Assembly: GCA_019137255.1 (NCBI GenBank)
Contig: WPDH01000001.1
Location: 1-64,000 of the forward strand
Origin: Corinectria fuckeliana
Taxonomy: Eukaryota; Ascomycota; Sordariomycetes; Hypocreales; Nectriaceae
Length of the DNA stretch: 64,000 bases
Direction of reading: 5' to 3'
Both the position numbers and the translations under genes were made by a program. The notes beneath the pieces were generated by a model. The model made no database searches. It was not told the origin of the DNA and saw only the letters and a list, made by a program, of their open reading frames with translations. This document shows positions 31,101 through 41,410 of the stretch, piece by piece; the first letter of the stretch is position 1; each line of letters starts with the position of its first letter.

Positions 31101-32651
31101 TCTAAACGTCTCATCCAGATTTGACCTTCTTTCTCACGAACCAGAAATCTCGCCGCTGTGACGACCAGCCGGGATCATCCCAACCCACCCGCTCTCTCAG
31201 GGGTCTTAGCTTCAGAGGCCGCCCCGGGTGCCCTAAAATTGTCCGTCCATCCAGTCAATATCGTCCATCGTGAGTGAGGGTCCTGAGGGTCCTGAGGGTC
31301 CAGCTTGTGTCCATAATCAGTAGACGAGATTTTCTGAAATAAAATACGTACGCACGAATACGTATGATATGTACGAGCCGTAGCCACTCAGCTGAGAAAC
31401 CTAGGACATCCGACCCTTGTTGACGTCGTTTGCCTACTGATCTCCACGCTCTTCCGGCTTCCGTCTCCAATCTCGTGGCATCCCAGCCCAGCGGATCGCA
31501 CTGTGCCCCATGTCCAAAGCTCACCACAGTCGCCGTTACTCACCAGCATCACCATTACTAGCGAGGTGCCCCTCAACTTGCTAAGCCCCCCTTCTCCTTT
31601 AACTCACTCCTTACCTAAGTAGGTAGGCCTACTCCTTCCCCTCACCTCACACGTCGTCCATTAAATTCGAGAAGATCGCTAGCGCCTCGTAGTCGGCTCC
31701 AAATCTCCAGCCGTCATCCCTCAAAGGCGATGGCGGCTCAAGTCACGCGGCCTCTCCACATTGAACAGCAAGCCCCTGAGCTGCAAAGAGTCTATTCAAA
31801 TCTTTCCCCAGCTTCGACCGGCTTGCCTCCGCGGTACACATACGGAGTAATAATACTGGCCCAGCTGCGGATGTCGGACACTTACTAATATTAGGTGTGT
31901 GCAAACACGTAAAGGATTGTCAATTCGTACATCTCTCGCTGGCTGCCTCCCCGGTGGCCGTCACGGGTGCACTTGTCTAAGTATCAGCCAGCTTGGCTTG
32001 TCAAAGAGGGTCGGTCATGCGGCGCTACATACGAATCACGATACCTACGCCCACCCACTCCAACCCGCATAGAAAGCTGGCCACAGGATCTTAGACTAGC
32101 TGCAGCTCCAGAGCCACCAAATGGACTCGGTCCTCAGCTCCAGTGGATCGGAATTTGCCACGCTGCACGCATATTTACATCTTCTCTAGCCTCATCGCCC
32201 ATCGTCCATCGCCCCAGACTCCGCCTCAAAGGCAAGCCACGAGGAGCGGGTAGATGACGGAACCCTCCCGCCAGCTCGATTGTCCTACCCGCATGCACTA
32301 CCACTCTGCATCATGCAGGGTGCCTCGCTACCTGCGATCGGGGTGTGATTCCCGCATTTGTCAAGCGACGAGGCCAGCTGATCTGGCCCAACCACACCAT
32401 CCGGCCACTAAAGGTTGTCAGCCGCCTTGGTCTTGGCCTCGATGACGTTGTTATAGTTCCCGGCTCGTTCGGGTTCTCCATGAGGATCTCTGCTTTATCG
32501 TCTCCACAGTTTGGCCGTTCATGCGGCCAGTTTACCAAAGTCTCGGGACGTTTGATAAGTCTCCGTTAGATAAAGCATACAAAACTCTCCTTTCGGATTT
32601 TAAGTTGTATGTTGGTCCAATACATGACAAGCCATATTCTGGGTTATACAT
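28157..32651. other. 4.5-kb gene-poor region
   Basis: It lies upstream of the RNA-binding protein gene and downstream of the NmrA-like gene. A purine-rich stretch at about 28740-28860 (pyrimidine-rich on the minus strand) fits the leader of the minus-strand gene. Four overlapping or separate copies of TACGGAGTA or its complement occur (29214, 30610, 30617, 31841). A plus-strand TATATAAG lies at 30999-31006 without a recognisable gene after it. Many short frames exist, none convincing. A long leader or a non-coding transcript is possible. Confidence 0.5.
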
Positions 32652-33584
32652 CTAAGCAGACTCCAGTGTAATGACCCCCTTTGCAATGACATCCTTCACG
32701 ACCTCGTCGATGTCCTCCTTTGCAAGTCCAAACTTGTCCGGGTTGACCTTGTGGCTATAGTCCCCACCGTATCCCTCTCGGAAGTGGGCGGAATAGAACT
32801 TGGGGATCATGGCCAAGTGGTTGCCCTTTTTGATCTCCTCGTCGCTCTCCCTTGCTTGCTCATCAATGTCTTTGTTGACGATGATCCAGTCTTTGTCTGT
32901 CGTGTCAGTCACCCGCTGCACGCTCTTCAGCATCTCCCGCTGGGTGACGTAAAACGAGCTCACGTAGAATGGCTTGTTCTTGTACGCGGCCAGCTCATCT
33001 TCGGGAAGACTCAGCAATTCGGCGACTGCCTCGCCCACCCGCTTGAGGGTAGTCGTGTTGACCTTGGTGTCGCCTCCGCCGTACAACGTTGCCTTTCGGG
33101 CTTCGACGTCGATGCCCCAAGCTCCTATGGCCATAGAATAGTCGAACCAAGGGTTGCTGACCACGCCGATCCAGCTACCCACGCCGAGGTCCTCCACAAG
33201 CTGGCGGCGCTCGGCCTTGCCCCACAAGATCATCTGCTCCTTGACCATCTGTTTCGCCTCCATATCGCTGCCAAACTCAGTGGGCAGGATATACTTGACG
33301 CTCGCCTTGGCCGCGGCCCGGGTCAAGGGCTCTTGGGTGTCCATGGCGAAGCGGCCCAGCTGCATGAGCAGGACATCTTGGCCTTGAAGGGCAGATACCA
33401 AGAAGTCCTCGTCTTCGTAGGAGCCTTTCTTCACGATGCATGCATCAGGGAATGTAGCCGTGGACTCGCTCCGGGAGATGGCGGCTATGGTGTGTATGTT
33501 CTTTGCGAGGAGGGATGAGAGGGTTACGGAACCCACTGTACCAGCGCCGCCGACAATGGCAATCTTTCGGCCTTGAGGAGACAT
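32652..33584 (-). CDS. NmrA-like/isoflavone-reductase-family NAD(P)-binding protein
   Basis: Single exon, 310 aa from the ATG at 33584 (MSPQGRK). The N-terminus has a dinucleotide-binding glycine motif, VGGAGTVG, at about residue 11, followed by SRSESTA, where atypical short-chain dehydrogenases contact the phosphate of NADPH. LPTEFGSD and NPWFDY motifs follow, as in isoflavone-reductase-like and NmrA-like proteins of fungi. These are NAD(P)H-dependent reductases or redox sensors; the substrate cannot be told. The frame is open upstream to 33737, but a TATA box lies inside that stretch, so the start at 33584 is chosen. Confidence 0.88.
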   Translation of the reverse strand: MSPQGRKIAIVGGAGTVGSVTLSSLLAKNIHTIAAISRSESTATFPDACIVKKGSYEDEDFLVSALQGQDVLLMQLGRFAMDTQEPLTRAAAKASVKYILPTEFGSDMEAKQMVKEQMILWGKAERRQLVEDLGVGSWIGVVSNPWFDYSMAIGAWGIDVEARKATLYGGGDTKVNTTTLKRVGEAVAELLSLPEDELAAYKNKPFYVSSFYVTQREMLKSVQRVTDTTDKDWIIVNKDIDEQARESDEEIKKGNHLAMIPKFYSAHFREGYGGDYSHKVNPDKFGLAKEDIDEVVKDVIAKGVITLESA

Positions 33585-33674
33585 TTTGACAAGAAAAGAT
33601 GGCAATAGTTTCCATTGATAGGCTGAGAGGTTGCTGTGGGTTTGTATGTGATCCATGCTCGAGCGGACATCTCT

Positions 33675-33682
33675 CTTATATA
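33675..33682 (-). promoter_or_regulatory. TATA box of the NmrA-like gene
   Basis: TATATAAG on the minus strand, 91 nt upstream of the start codon at 33584. Its position rules out translation from the upstream in-frame ATG if transcription starts at the usual distance downstream. Confidence 0.6.
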
Positions 33683-35113
33683 CAGGATCTCTCTCACGCA
33701 TTAAATCTCGGCATCTCCTTTCGTGCGTTTCGCCCAAACTTCGCGAAACCTACAAAATGATAGCCATTCAGGATGAACTACCAAGTCGAATCCATGGCAG
33801 ACTCGTCCGTTCGGCGTCCGCAGGTGTCCGACGCTGTCGCGAAGTGGGTCCTGCTGTCATCGCAGGTCATCGAGTCATCGCCGTGTCGGCGTCCGAAGAA
33901 AGGGCTGACCAAGCCAACTGAAGGATGTCAGGCTTTCTCAGCCAGCTGGACAGTCTGAGACCTCGGTGTCGGCTTTGCACTTGTTGCGTGAGATTGGTGC
34001 ATTCCTTCCAGCTTCTCATCATGCCTTATCAGGCTCGCACTTGATCGATTCGAGCTGCAGCCACGCTGCCCACGTACTAGGTGCGAAGTATGCACGAAGT
34101 ACGGGTACGACGCAACGAATTGCTGCAGCCGTTTTAGTTACACAAAGCTGCTGCAATTCTACTTCGTACGCCTAAAAGAAACTTAATTCGAAGCCCGTCT
34201 CCTAAAGTTACTCAGAGCTTGAGCCCAAATGCCCCATTGGCTCAGCTAACGAAGCAAGCAAACACTGACAATCATCGGCCGTGTCACTTGTGTGCCAGTT
34301 GTGGCACCCGGCAACGCAACAGGCCTGAAGGCAAATACTCGGCTAACTGCAAGCGCATCCGCCACCACAGCCACAGCGGGACACCATCCATCTTCGAGCA
34401 TTGGTTTCAACTGTCGCCAACAACGACACCTCGGCCAGTGTCGAGATGACGCTGATACCTCCCACGACATGGAGAGGAGCTGCAGCTGCCTGAGGAGAAG
34501 TTGCATCTGCGCTCTTCAGATCCTCTCAGCCAGCTTTCTCCGAGGAGAGGCATAGCGTTGACATGCGCTGAAGCGTCGCAGGCTGCCAGACAACAAACAG
34601 CACGGCAGGTAAGCGCACCATGGCATCCTCTCAGCCCTTGCCCTGGGAAGGCCGGAAGAAGTTTCTTTCGAATCGGCGACTGTTTCTTACTCCCTATCTT
34701 CTTTTCTATCTTCCCTAGACCGCCCGAGGCAGAGTTGCCGTGGTCGCGATATCTTTAACCTCCAACCTTGGTGGTGGCCTCCAAAAGTGCGTCTCGGGTT
34801 TACTTCGGCCGCCGCAGCAGTGGCCAAGACTTTGTGAACAGAAAATCGGCAGGCGCCCACTGGGGGGTAGCTGCCTGCCTCAGCACCCAAGAACAACAAC
34901 ATGACTCCAGCCTTCCGCTAAATTTCTGCCACCAAATCGAACCCATCCCACGTCCCACTCCCACATCAACACCAACTCCCATAGCCTCAAACATCGCCAT
35001 CCACCGACTGATCCCGACGGTGCCGCCGCGTTCGAATCCACCTTTTTTCCATCGCTGAAATACGCTTCAACCATATCTCAACCTTTTTTTTTACCCTCGC
35101 GACTCCCTAAACA
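33683..35113. promoter_or_regulatory. Divergent promoter region (NmrA-like gene / H2A.Z)
   Basis: No gene is recognised. The last 200 bases before 35114 are rich in C/A and pyrimidines and end in a T-run (about 35084-35092) shortly before the H2A.Z start, as in other highly expressed fungal genes. Several short palindromic pieces of CGAAGTA/TACTTCG type occur at about 34084-34170. Confidence 0.5.
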
Positions 35114-35941
35114 ATGCCTGGTGGAAAGGGAAAGTCTTCGGGCGGAAAGAGCTCTGGCGGCAAAACGAGCGTCGAGGGCCCCAAGAAGCAGCAGAGCCAC
35201 TCCGCGCGAGCCGGTCTTCAGGTGAGATTAGCCTATAACGGTCCTCAGAGCTTGTTGTCTTTGCGCGCATCCCAAGTCTCGCATCCAAGGTCCCGCATCC
35301 CTCGCATACTACGACGACAGCTCGATGTCCGACGCGTCAAACCATCTCCGCACGACGAAAAATTCTGCTACCTGACGACGGCACGCCTCCCCCAGTAAGC
35401 AACCATCGTGTTGTCGACTCCGCGATTCGCCTTCGACGACCCAAATGCTCAAGGATACTGGCGATGACGCGCGAGCGGATAATGCGGGACATGATGCGCG
35501 CGACAAGACGAACTGCACTCGGATCAGAACCATTGGTTTTTGAATTCCTCACTGACATGGTGCCTGTAGTTTCCTTGCGGTCGTGTCAAGCGGTTCCTCA
35601 AGCAGAACACCCAGAACAAGATGCGCGTTGGCGCCAAGGCCGCTGTGTATGTGACTGCAGTGCTCGAATATCTGACCGCCGAAGTTCTCGAGTTGGCAGG
35701 CGTAAGTTTTCCCAGTACGAATTCCAATTTTGCGGATGTTAACACGCTCCAGAACGCTGCCAAGGACCTGAAGGTCAAGCGAATCACCCCCCGCCACCTT
35801 CAGTTGGCCATCCGTGGCGATGAGGAGCTCGACACGCTGATCCGCGCGACGATTGCATACGGTGGCGTGCTGCCACACATCAACCGCGCCTTGCTACTCA
35901 AGGTTGAGCAGAAGAAGAAGGCTAAAGCCCTCGAAGGCTGA
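35114..35941 (+). CDS. htz1: Histone variant H2A.Z
   Basis: Three exons: 35114-35221, 35570-35701 and 35753-35941; introns of 348 and 51 nt; 142 aa. The N-terminal tail is Gly/Lys/Ser-rich (MPGGKGKSSGGK). The histone fold carries the H2A core motifs AGLQFPCGRVKRFLK, RVGAKAAVYV and LEYLTAEVLELAGNA. The variant is identified by KDLKVKRITPRHLQLAIRGD, the acidic DEELDTL and a short C-terminus without the SQE motif of canonical fungal H2A. Known role: it replaces H2A at promoter-flanking nucleosomes through the SWR1 complex. The first intron is about seven times longer than most introns here. The loop reads ATIAYGGVLPHI; other H2A.Z proteins usually have Gly or Phe in place of Tyr. Confidence 0.97.
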
Positions 35942-36392
35942 TCAAGGACGAGTCAGGTTTTGTCTAGTTCGTATGCGTGTCTGTCTGTCGTGGGCTGCTG
36001 GTTTTTGGGTTGGTAATGCAGGAATGCTTTGTTTCTTTACGAGGAGGCGTCTTCAGCTGGGCGGACGTCCATCAGGCTTGGATAGCCAAGGGAGCTTTGG
36101 AGGCATGAGGAGTGGCGTCGAGATGATCCAGCGTCAGGCTTCGTGCTGCGCCCGCTGCGAGCGGTGTACAACAAACGTGTTTGGGTTGGGTTCTGGGTGG
36201 ACCGTGGGGACCGTTGCTGATGGATTTGGGTAGACGCGGATAATACGAGTTCCTGGTTTGTCCGAGATGGGCTATACATGGTCGGTTCAGTCTCTCACGT
36301 ACGTGATGGTGCTTGGCTCAGTCCAGTTGTTTATTCAGTCTAGTTGACGGGTCGAGATGCAGGTGTTTGCCTTGCTAGCTCAGGTAGTCGAG
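35942..36392. other. Convergent intergenic region
   Basis: Between the 3' ends of H2A.Z and the CxxC protein gene. No coding signal is seen. Confidence 0.5.
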
Positions 36393-37067
36393 CTACAGAT
36401 CCCACAAGAAGCTATCCCCCCTCCGCATCAGCATCAGCATGGCCAAACCCTCCAACTCTCCCTTCAGATCAGGCTCTTCTTCCGAGGAGCCGCCGTCACT
36501 ATCAGTCGAATCACTGCTCGCTTCGAACCACTCCTTTTCTTCAGTCTCATAAAGCGCCACAGCCTCGTCATCTGCGTCGCAAGTTTGATCGTTCTCGTCC
36601 TGCTCTGTCTCCGGACTGCTTGGGGAGTCTGCAGGCGGTTCCTCGACCTGGGAAAGGCGCAGTCGCTCGTGGTGGCATTGGCTTGGGTAGTCGCAGTCTT
36701 CAGAGCAGTTCTGCACCCCCTCCAGGAAGCGCACCTCCCGAGCCTTGAGCGCCTCGGCACGTTCCTCTGTGGCCCTCCTCGACTGGCGCTTTCTTGTCTT
36801 CCGGGCGTCGTGGCGTCGCCAGTCGTTCCAGGCGCCCCAGCCGGCGTAGTCGAACTCGGATAGGCACACGCGGAACTTGTTCTTCTTGGTGGGTGTCTTG
36901 CCGACGCAGCTGCGGTGCGAGCAGTTCAGACAGCGGCGGGTAGCGGCGATGCGGTACATGGTGTTGCATCTGTGACATTGCCAGTCCCAGGGGTCGGGGC
37001 TTGGTGGTGGTGTACTTGGTGATGTGCGTGGTGATGGGGTGCGTGGTGATGGTGTACGTGAAGGCAT
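36393..37067 (-). CDS. Conserved-type CxxC zinc-ribbon-like protein, function unknown
   Basis: Single exon, 224 aa. A Ser/Pro/Thr-rich start (TPSPRT repeats) is followed by a probable metal-binding unit at about residues 30-50: two pairs, CHRC and CLNC, spaced 13 residues apart, with further Cys/His next to them. A basic, Trp-rich segment follows (FDYAGWGAWNDWRRHD, then Arg/Lys-rich helix). The C-terminal half is acidic and Ser-rich, with a second Cys cluster (CSEDCDYPSQC). No known family can be named. The charge layout (zinc ribbon, basic helix, acidic tail) would suit a nuclear protein, but this is inference. The start at 37067 is the first ATG of the frame. Confidence 0.7.
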   Translation of the reverse strand: MPSRTPSPRTPSPRTSPSTPPPSPDPWDWQCHRCNTMYRIAATRRCLNCSHRSCVGKTPTKKNKFRVCLSEFDYAGWGAWNDWRRHDARKTRKRQSRRATEERAEALKAREVRFLEGVQNCSEDCDYPSQCHHERLRLSQVEEPPADSPSSPETEQDENDQTCDADDEAVALYETEEKEWFEASSDSTDSDGGSSEEEPDLKGELEGLAMLMLMRRGDSFLWDL

Positions 37068-38000
37068 CGTGATGATGTGCGATGTGATGTGTGAAGTTGA
37101 AAGCGGAAGTTGGGAGCTGAGAAATGATACAAAGGAGAGGTTTATAGCTCGCAGCTAGAGAGTTGAGGACGGTTGTTAAATTGAGCTTTTGCAAGATGCG
37201 TCGTCCTTCAGCAGCTGAATGGTTTGTTAAAAGTGACAGGGCTTTTTCAGAAACCAAGACGACTTTGAGATGTACAATGGACTATCAAGTTGAGCATCTA
37301 CCTAAGATGACAAGCAGCCCAGATTCGGAAAGAGACGAAGCTTTGTGTAAACCAGAGCACACAATGCGCGCTTTGTTTAGCCCAAAGAAAAGGGCTTGCA
37401 TATGAATGGCAACAAGCACTGCTATTCTCAGAACGTTGAACAATGGCTTGGGAACTAGGACTGGCTATGGCTTCAGCGAAACGGGGTGCTAGCTTTCGCC
37501 TAAAGCAGAGCAACTGGTCAGTCAAGTTACCAAGTTACTACCAATAAGGCATGGCGCACTAACTCGTCTTGTTGTCAACTCTACCTAGTACTTAAGTCGA
37601 GCAGCTACTACTTACTAATAGAGGTTGTTCGGGTGAAAACAGAAACGAACAGCAGCCAGCCGGGAAGGGGGGAGGGGGGGGGGGGGACTTGCCTTAAGTC
37701 GTGCACGCATCTCAACCACACCTCACTTTTTTTCACCCTGATCCTCACTTTCACTTTCACTTCCACTTCCACTTCCACTTCCGTTCACTAGTTCGCACTT
37801 GTCGATTCCCATTCTTATTGTTGGCTGGCGCCCCTCGCTTTGGCCGACTTCCATCTCCATTGTCGGCTTTCTAGTCACATACTGCCCAAACCTCCCCGAA
37901 TCTTCCACGCAGCCACCTCGCACGCATTTGGTCGCAGCTACCGCTCTACAAATACAAAGAAAAAGAAAAAGAAAAACCGCATCGGTGCAAGCTCGTCTCA
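37068..38000. promoter_or_regulatory. Divergent promoter region with TTCCAC repeats
   Basis: No gene is recognised. It contains a G-run at about 37671-37686 and a hexamer tract at about 37746-37790 made of CACTTT and CACTTC units. An A/G-rich stretch (AAAGAAAAAG) directly precedes the start at 38001, as is usual for a leader. Confidence 0.5.
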
Positions 38001-38327
38001 ATGGCCAAGGGCCTACCAGGTCTGTCCTCCATCTTTGCCAGGTGGTGGCAGCTGCTGACAACAACCGCCGTATCAGCAGCCACTGCGCAGCCACACAGCA
38101 TGCCGACAGAGGGGCAGCTGAAGCAGCGGGTGCCCGTCAAGCCTCAGCCCCAGGGCAAGGTGCTCAAAGCCCGGCTGGGAGATGCCGGCCCCGACCTGAA
38201 GCTGGAGGACTTTGCGCCTATCGATTGCGAGGAGCTCGGCGCGTGGCTTGAGGTGTCCAAGTTGGCGACCGAGCCCCTGATGACCATGAAGGAACTAGAC
38301 AAGGAGCTAAACAAGAATCGCGGTTGA
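38001..38327 (+). CDS. Small protein, function unknown
   Basis: Open frame of 108 aa with a good start context (CTCAATGGCC). The N-terminal third is hydrophobic (Trp-Trp, then Ala/Thr-rich). The rest, from an internal Met at 38100, is hydrophilic and looks protein-like: QGKVLKARLGDAGPDLKLED, then ELGAWLEVSKLATEPL and a charged helix at the end. A 60-nt in-phase intron is possible (38020-38079, GTCTGT donor, CTGAC branch site, CAG acceptor); it would remove the hydrophobic part and leave 88 aa. Three starts or forms therefore remain open. I do not recognise the family. The gene is only 96 bp from the end of the convergent transporter gene. Confidence 0.55.
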   Translation: MAKGLPGLSSIFARWWQLLTTTAVSAATAQPHSMPTEGQLKQRVPVKPQPQGKVLKARLGDAGPDLKLEDFAPIDCEELGAWLEVSKLATEPLMTMKELDKELNKNRG

Positions 38328-38423
38328 GGGTCGCCGTCGGGAAGTCAAGATGACGTCCGGATTATGCATGGTTCAACTAGGTAATAGGAGGAGTTGAAAC
38401 CTCATCAACCTCGAATGTCATGC

Positions 38424-40138
38424 CTAAGGTCGCCACCTAAAGGCCGGATGCTTCCAATCCAGCTCTCGTACTTCCTCGGCACTCATCCCCGCCAGCTCCT
38501 CCTCCACATCTCGTCCGTCTCGGTTCTTGTTGTCCGCCAGCATCCACAAATAGCCGCCCGTGCTGAGCAAGAGAATCATGCCGGCACATGCCAGGTTGAG
38601 GCCGTTGCCGATCGGGTAGTTGGGGCCGTCAGCCGCGGGAAAGGCCCAGGTGGAAATGAGACCGCCGACGTTGCCGAACATGACCTACCAGAATGTTAGC
38701 ATAGTGTCCGAGACGAGACAGCGAGGAGCGAGGGAGACGACAACTCACATTCAGACCAATGGCACTACTGCGTGCGGTGTCGCTGACTACGTTGGCGCTG
38801 ATGTGGGCATTCGTCAACGTTCCCAAGACGGTGCTGGTGCTGGCGATGAGGAAGCAGGCCACGTATCGGGCCGTCGAGTTCTCCGTGCCCAGGAAAACGG
38901 CATACCCTGCCATGACCATGGGCGAAGTCATGATGATGAGGATCTGGCGACGATCTAGGTACCAGCTGAGCGCGGGGAAGGCTACGGCGAAAAAGGCACC
39001 GACGGCGTAGGGGGGGACGCTGTGCAGCTGCTTCTGGACGACGCTGTAGTCGGGATAGATGGTGCCGACGATGGTGGGCAGGAAGAAGGCGAGGCCCTGG
39101 ACGGTGATGTTGTTGAAGAGGAATATGATGGCGATCTGGATGACAAGGGGGTTGGTCATGCCGCGCGACAGCTTGGTGCGGTCGATGCCGTCGAGGACCT
39201 CAGTCTGGCCGATGCGCTCCGACTTGACACGTGCAATGCAGAGCTCCTTTTCCTCCTGCGTCAACCAGGCGGCTGTCTCGGGGCGGTCGGTCAGGGAGTA
39301 GAAGGCAATCAGACTCAGCCCGATGGTGATGATGCCCTCGATGGCGAAAATCATGCGCCAGCGGTGGAGCGACCCGAAGTGGTCGAGCTTGAGGATGGCA
39401 CTCGCGAGGAGACCGCCAAAGGCGCCAGCCAACGGCGCCATGACCATGTACAGCGACAGGCGGAAGGTCAACTCGGCACGCTTGTACCAGCGAGACAGGT
39501 AGTAGGCGATGCCGGGAAGCATGCCGGCCTCGAAGATTCCCAGCAGGAACCGGACGCCGCAGATGGCGGACTGGGTCTGGACAAAGGCCGTGGCGATGCT
39601 AACGCAGCCAAAGAGCAGCGACGTGACAGGGAGGAACCAGCCAGGGCCGATCCACTTGCAGGTGACGGTGGCCGGGATCTCAAAGAGGATGTACGAGATG
39701 TAAAAGACGGAGAGGATCTTGTTGTAGTCGTACCCTTGCAGGTCGAGATCCTCGTCGAGACCGGCGATGCGCGCGTTGCCTACGTTGTCAGTGGCGGGCC
39801 GTGGGAGTCTGGGGGCTGTAAAAGAGACTTACCGATGTTGGCACGGTCGATGAAGCAGAAGAGGTACAGGACAGCAACGGTGGGAACTGTGTGCAGATCC
39901 AGCTTCCATCGAAGCCTACGCTCAGCAGCGTGGTCGAACTGGACGGTTGCGTTGCCGTAACTAGGTTGTGCCAGTGTTAGCAGGGTCCTTGAGTTGAAGT
40001 CGAGTTGAGCCACACTACTAACATGTCAGTCGCCAGATGACCACGGCCAGCAACATCGTGAATGTTGTTGCCATGGCCAGCCTCCTCGACCCTCACGGAG
40101 GAGCGGTCGTCGGGCTGTTCCTTGTCGGAGAGCGCCAT
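38424..40138 (-). CDS. MFS transporter, anion:cation symporter (allantoate/nicotinate permease-like) family
   Basis: Four exons: 40138-40023, 39960-39833, 39779-38749 and 38684-38424; introns of 62, 53 and 64 nt; 511 aa. After a polar N-terminus come about 12 membrane segments. Family hallmarks: FCFIDRANIGNARIAGL at the end of helix 1, YNKILSVFYISYILFEIP, RFLLGIFEAGMLPGI, and RWRMIFAIEGIITI before the central loop. These are typical of fungal Dal5/Tna1-like permeases of the ACS family, which take up vitamins, allantoate or other small organic anions with protons in the plasma membrane. The exact substrate is unknown. The C-terminus is short and charged. All three junctions restore conserved helices. 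Confidence 0.92.
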
Positions 40139-41410
40139 GGTTGCAAGAGTTGAGGGGGGGAGAAGAAGGATTGGAGGTGTGAGGTTGTCGAGATACAGAT
40201 CGTCTTTCGGGGGAAGGGGGGGGAATTCGTTCTTCAAATACAAGCGCGGTCAAACAAAATTCGGCTCAGAGTGCTGATTCACCCACGCTGGAGCTGGTCC
40301 TGGTCGCGATCTGTTCCCCCCTCACGTCGCACTCGAACGGGGCCATGACTGGGGGGGGGGTTTGACAGGGCTCGCCTCTCGCCCCGGTTCGTCTTGGCAT
40401 ATTGGGGATGGTTGTTGGCCTCGGCGAAGTTGAGGTAGGTAGTAGGAAGAAGGAATGTACTATCTTGACTAGGGCGGAAGGGCGGAAGTGCGATGCGGGG
40501 AAAGGAAGCTAAAGGGTGGAGGCATGGAAGATGGAGGCAAACGATTCGTACAAAGCATCGGGGTAGAACAGTCAAAGTCTGCTTGATTAGAAACCCCAAC
40601 GTGCCCCCTCCCGTTTCAGCACTTCCCCAATTTGCTGCTGCTTTGCCGCTGCTGCTGCGTACGAATACAGACGGGATCTGCAAAGTGCAGCGCAGGGCAG
40701 CATCGCGGACGGAGCAATGGATCCAAAGGCAATGCAGAACTCGTGTTGGCCACAGTTCGGCAAGCAGAGAAGTAAATGCAAGTTTTCCGACATCCTGCCC
40801 CCACTCCGGATCTCGAAACCCCTTCAACCGACAATTGCGCTCCTCGAGTCTGGGGGGTTTCTGTTGAAATCTTACGACTTCGGGCTTCCCCGGACGTGCT
40901 AGACTACTTCCTCCCCGCTGTACCCCAGATTGGCCATCGAATCTGGGGTAGTCTGGATAGATAGCCGCCGGCCCAATCAAGCCCGAGCTATTGATTATTT
41001 CGGTGGTGCAGCAGCGCCTCTGGGGCCTGTGCCGGGACGGCCGTCGGCAGTTAGAGTCGGCAACGGGGAGGGGGGCGGGAAGCGTCTGCCACTGTCAGCA
41101 TCAGTCATCATCACAACTCACTTCCAGCTCGGAATCGCAACCCGCATACAAACCCTTAGATGCAGGTGGTAGTTTGGCGAAGTCTGCCTGTCTGGGAAGA
41201 GAAAAATGTGGCTTGCTCTACCCCCGAGTCCATACTCGTTCTCGGCTTGACATGGCCACCATGGCTGTCACACCAAGTTTCCTCGCGTATGCATAGTTCT
41301 AGCCCGAGGCGAACCACCATTGATCTGTTCGGATGCCAACTTCGGCAGCCTCCATGTTCGATCCCTTCCAAGCTCCTGGCCGGCCTCCCACCTCCAACTC
41401 CCGAATCCAA
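40139..41410. other. Intergenic, promoter of the MFS gene
   Basis: No gene is recognised. It contains a G10 run near 40350. The part next to 41410 is presumably the 3' untranslated region of the reductase gene. Confidence 0.5.

Noticed and set aside
19434..33584. Biosynthetic gene cluster (PAP2, dehydrogenase, NmrA-like reductase)
   Set aside because: No core synthase, transporter or regulator among them, and gaps of several kb plus a general RNA-binding protein lie between.
39022..39960. 312-codon open frame on the plus strand
   Set aside because: Antisense of the MFS transporter, whose helices and introns are clear.
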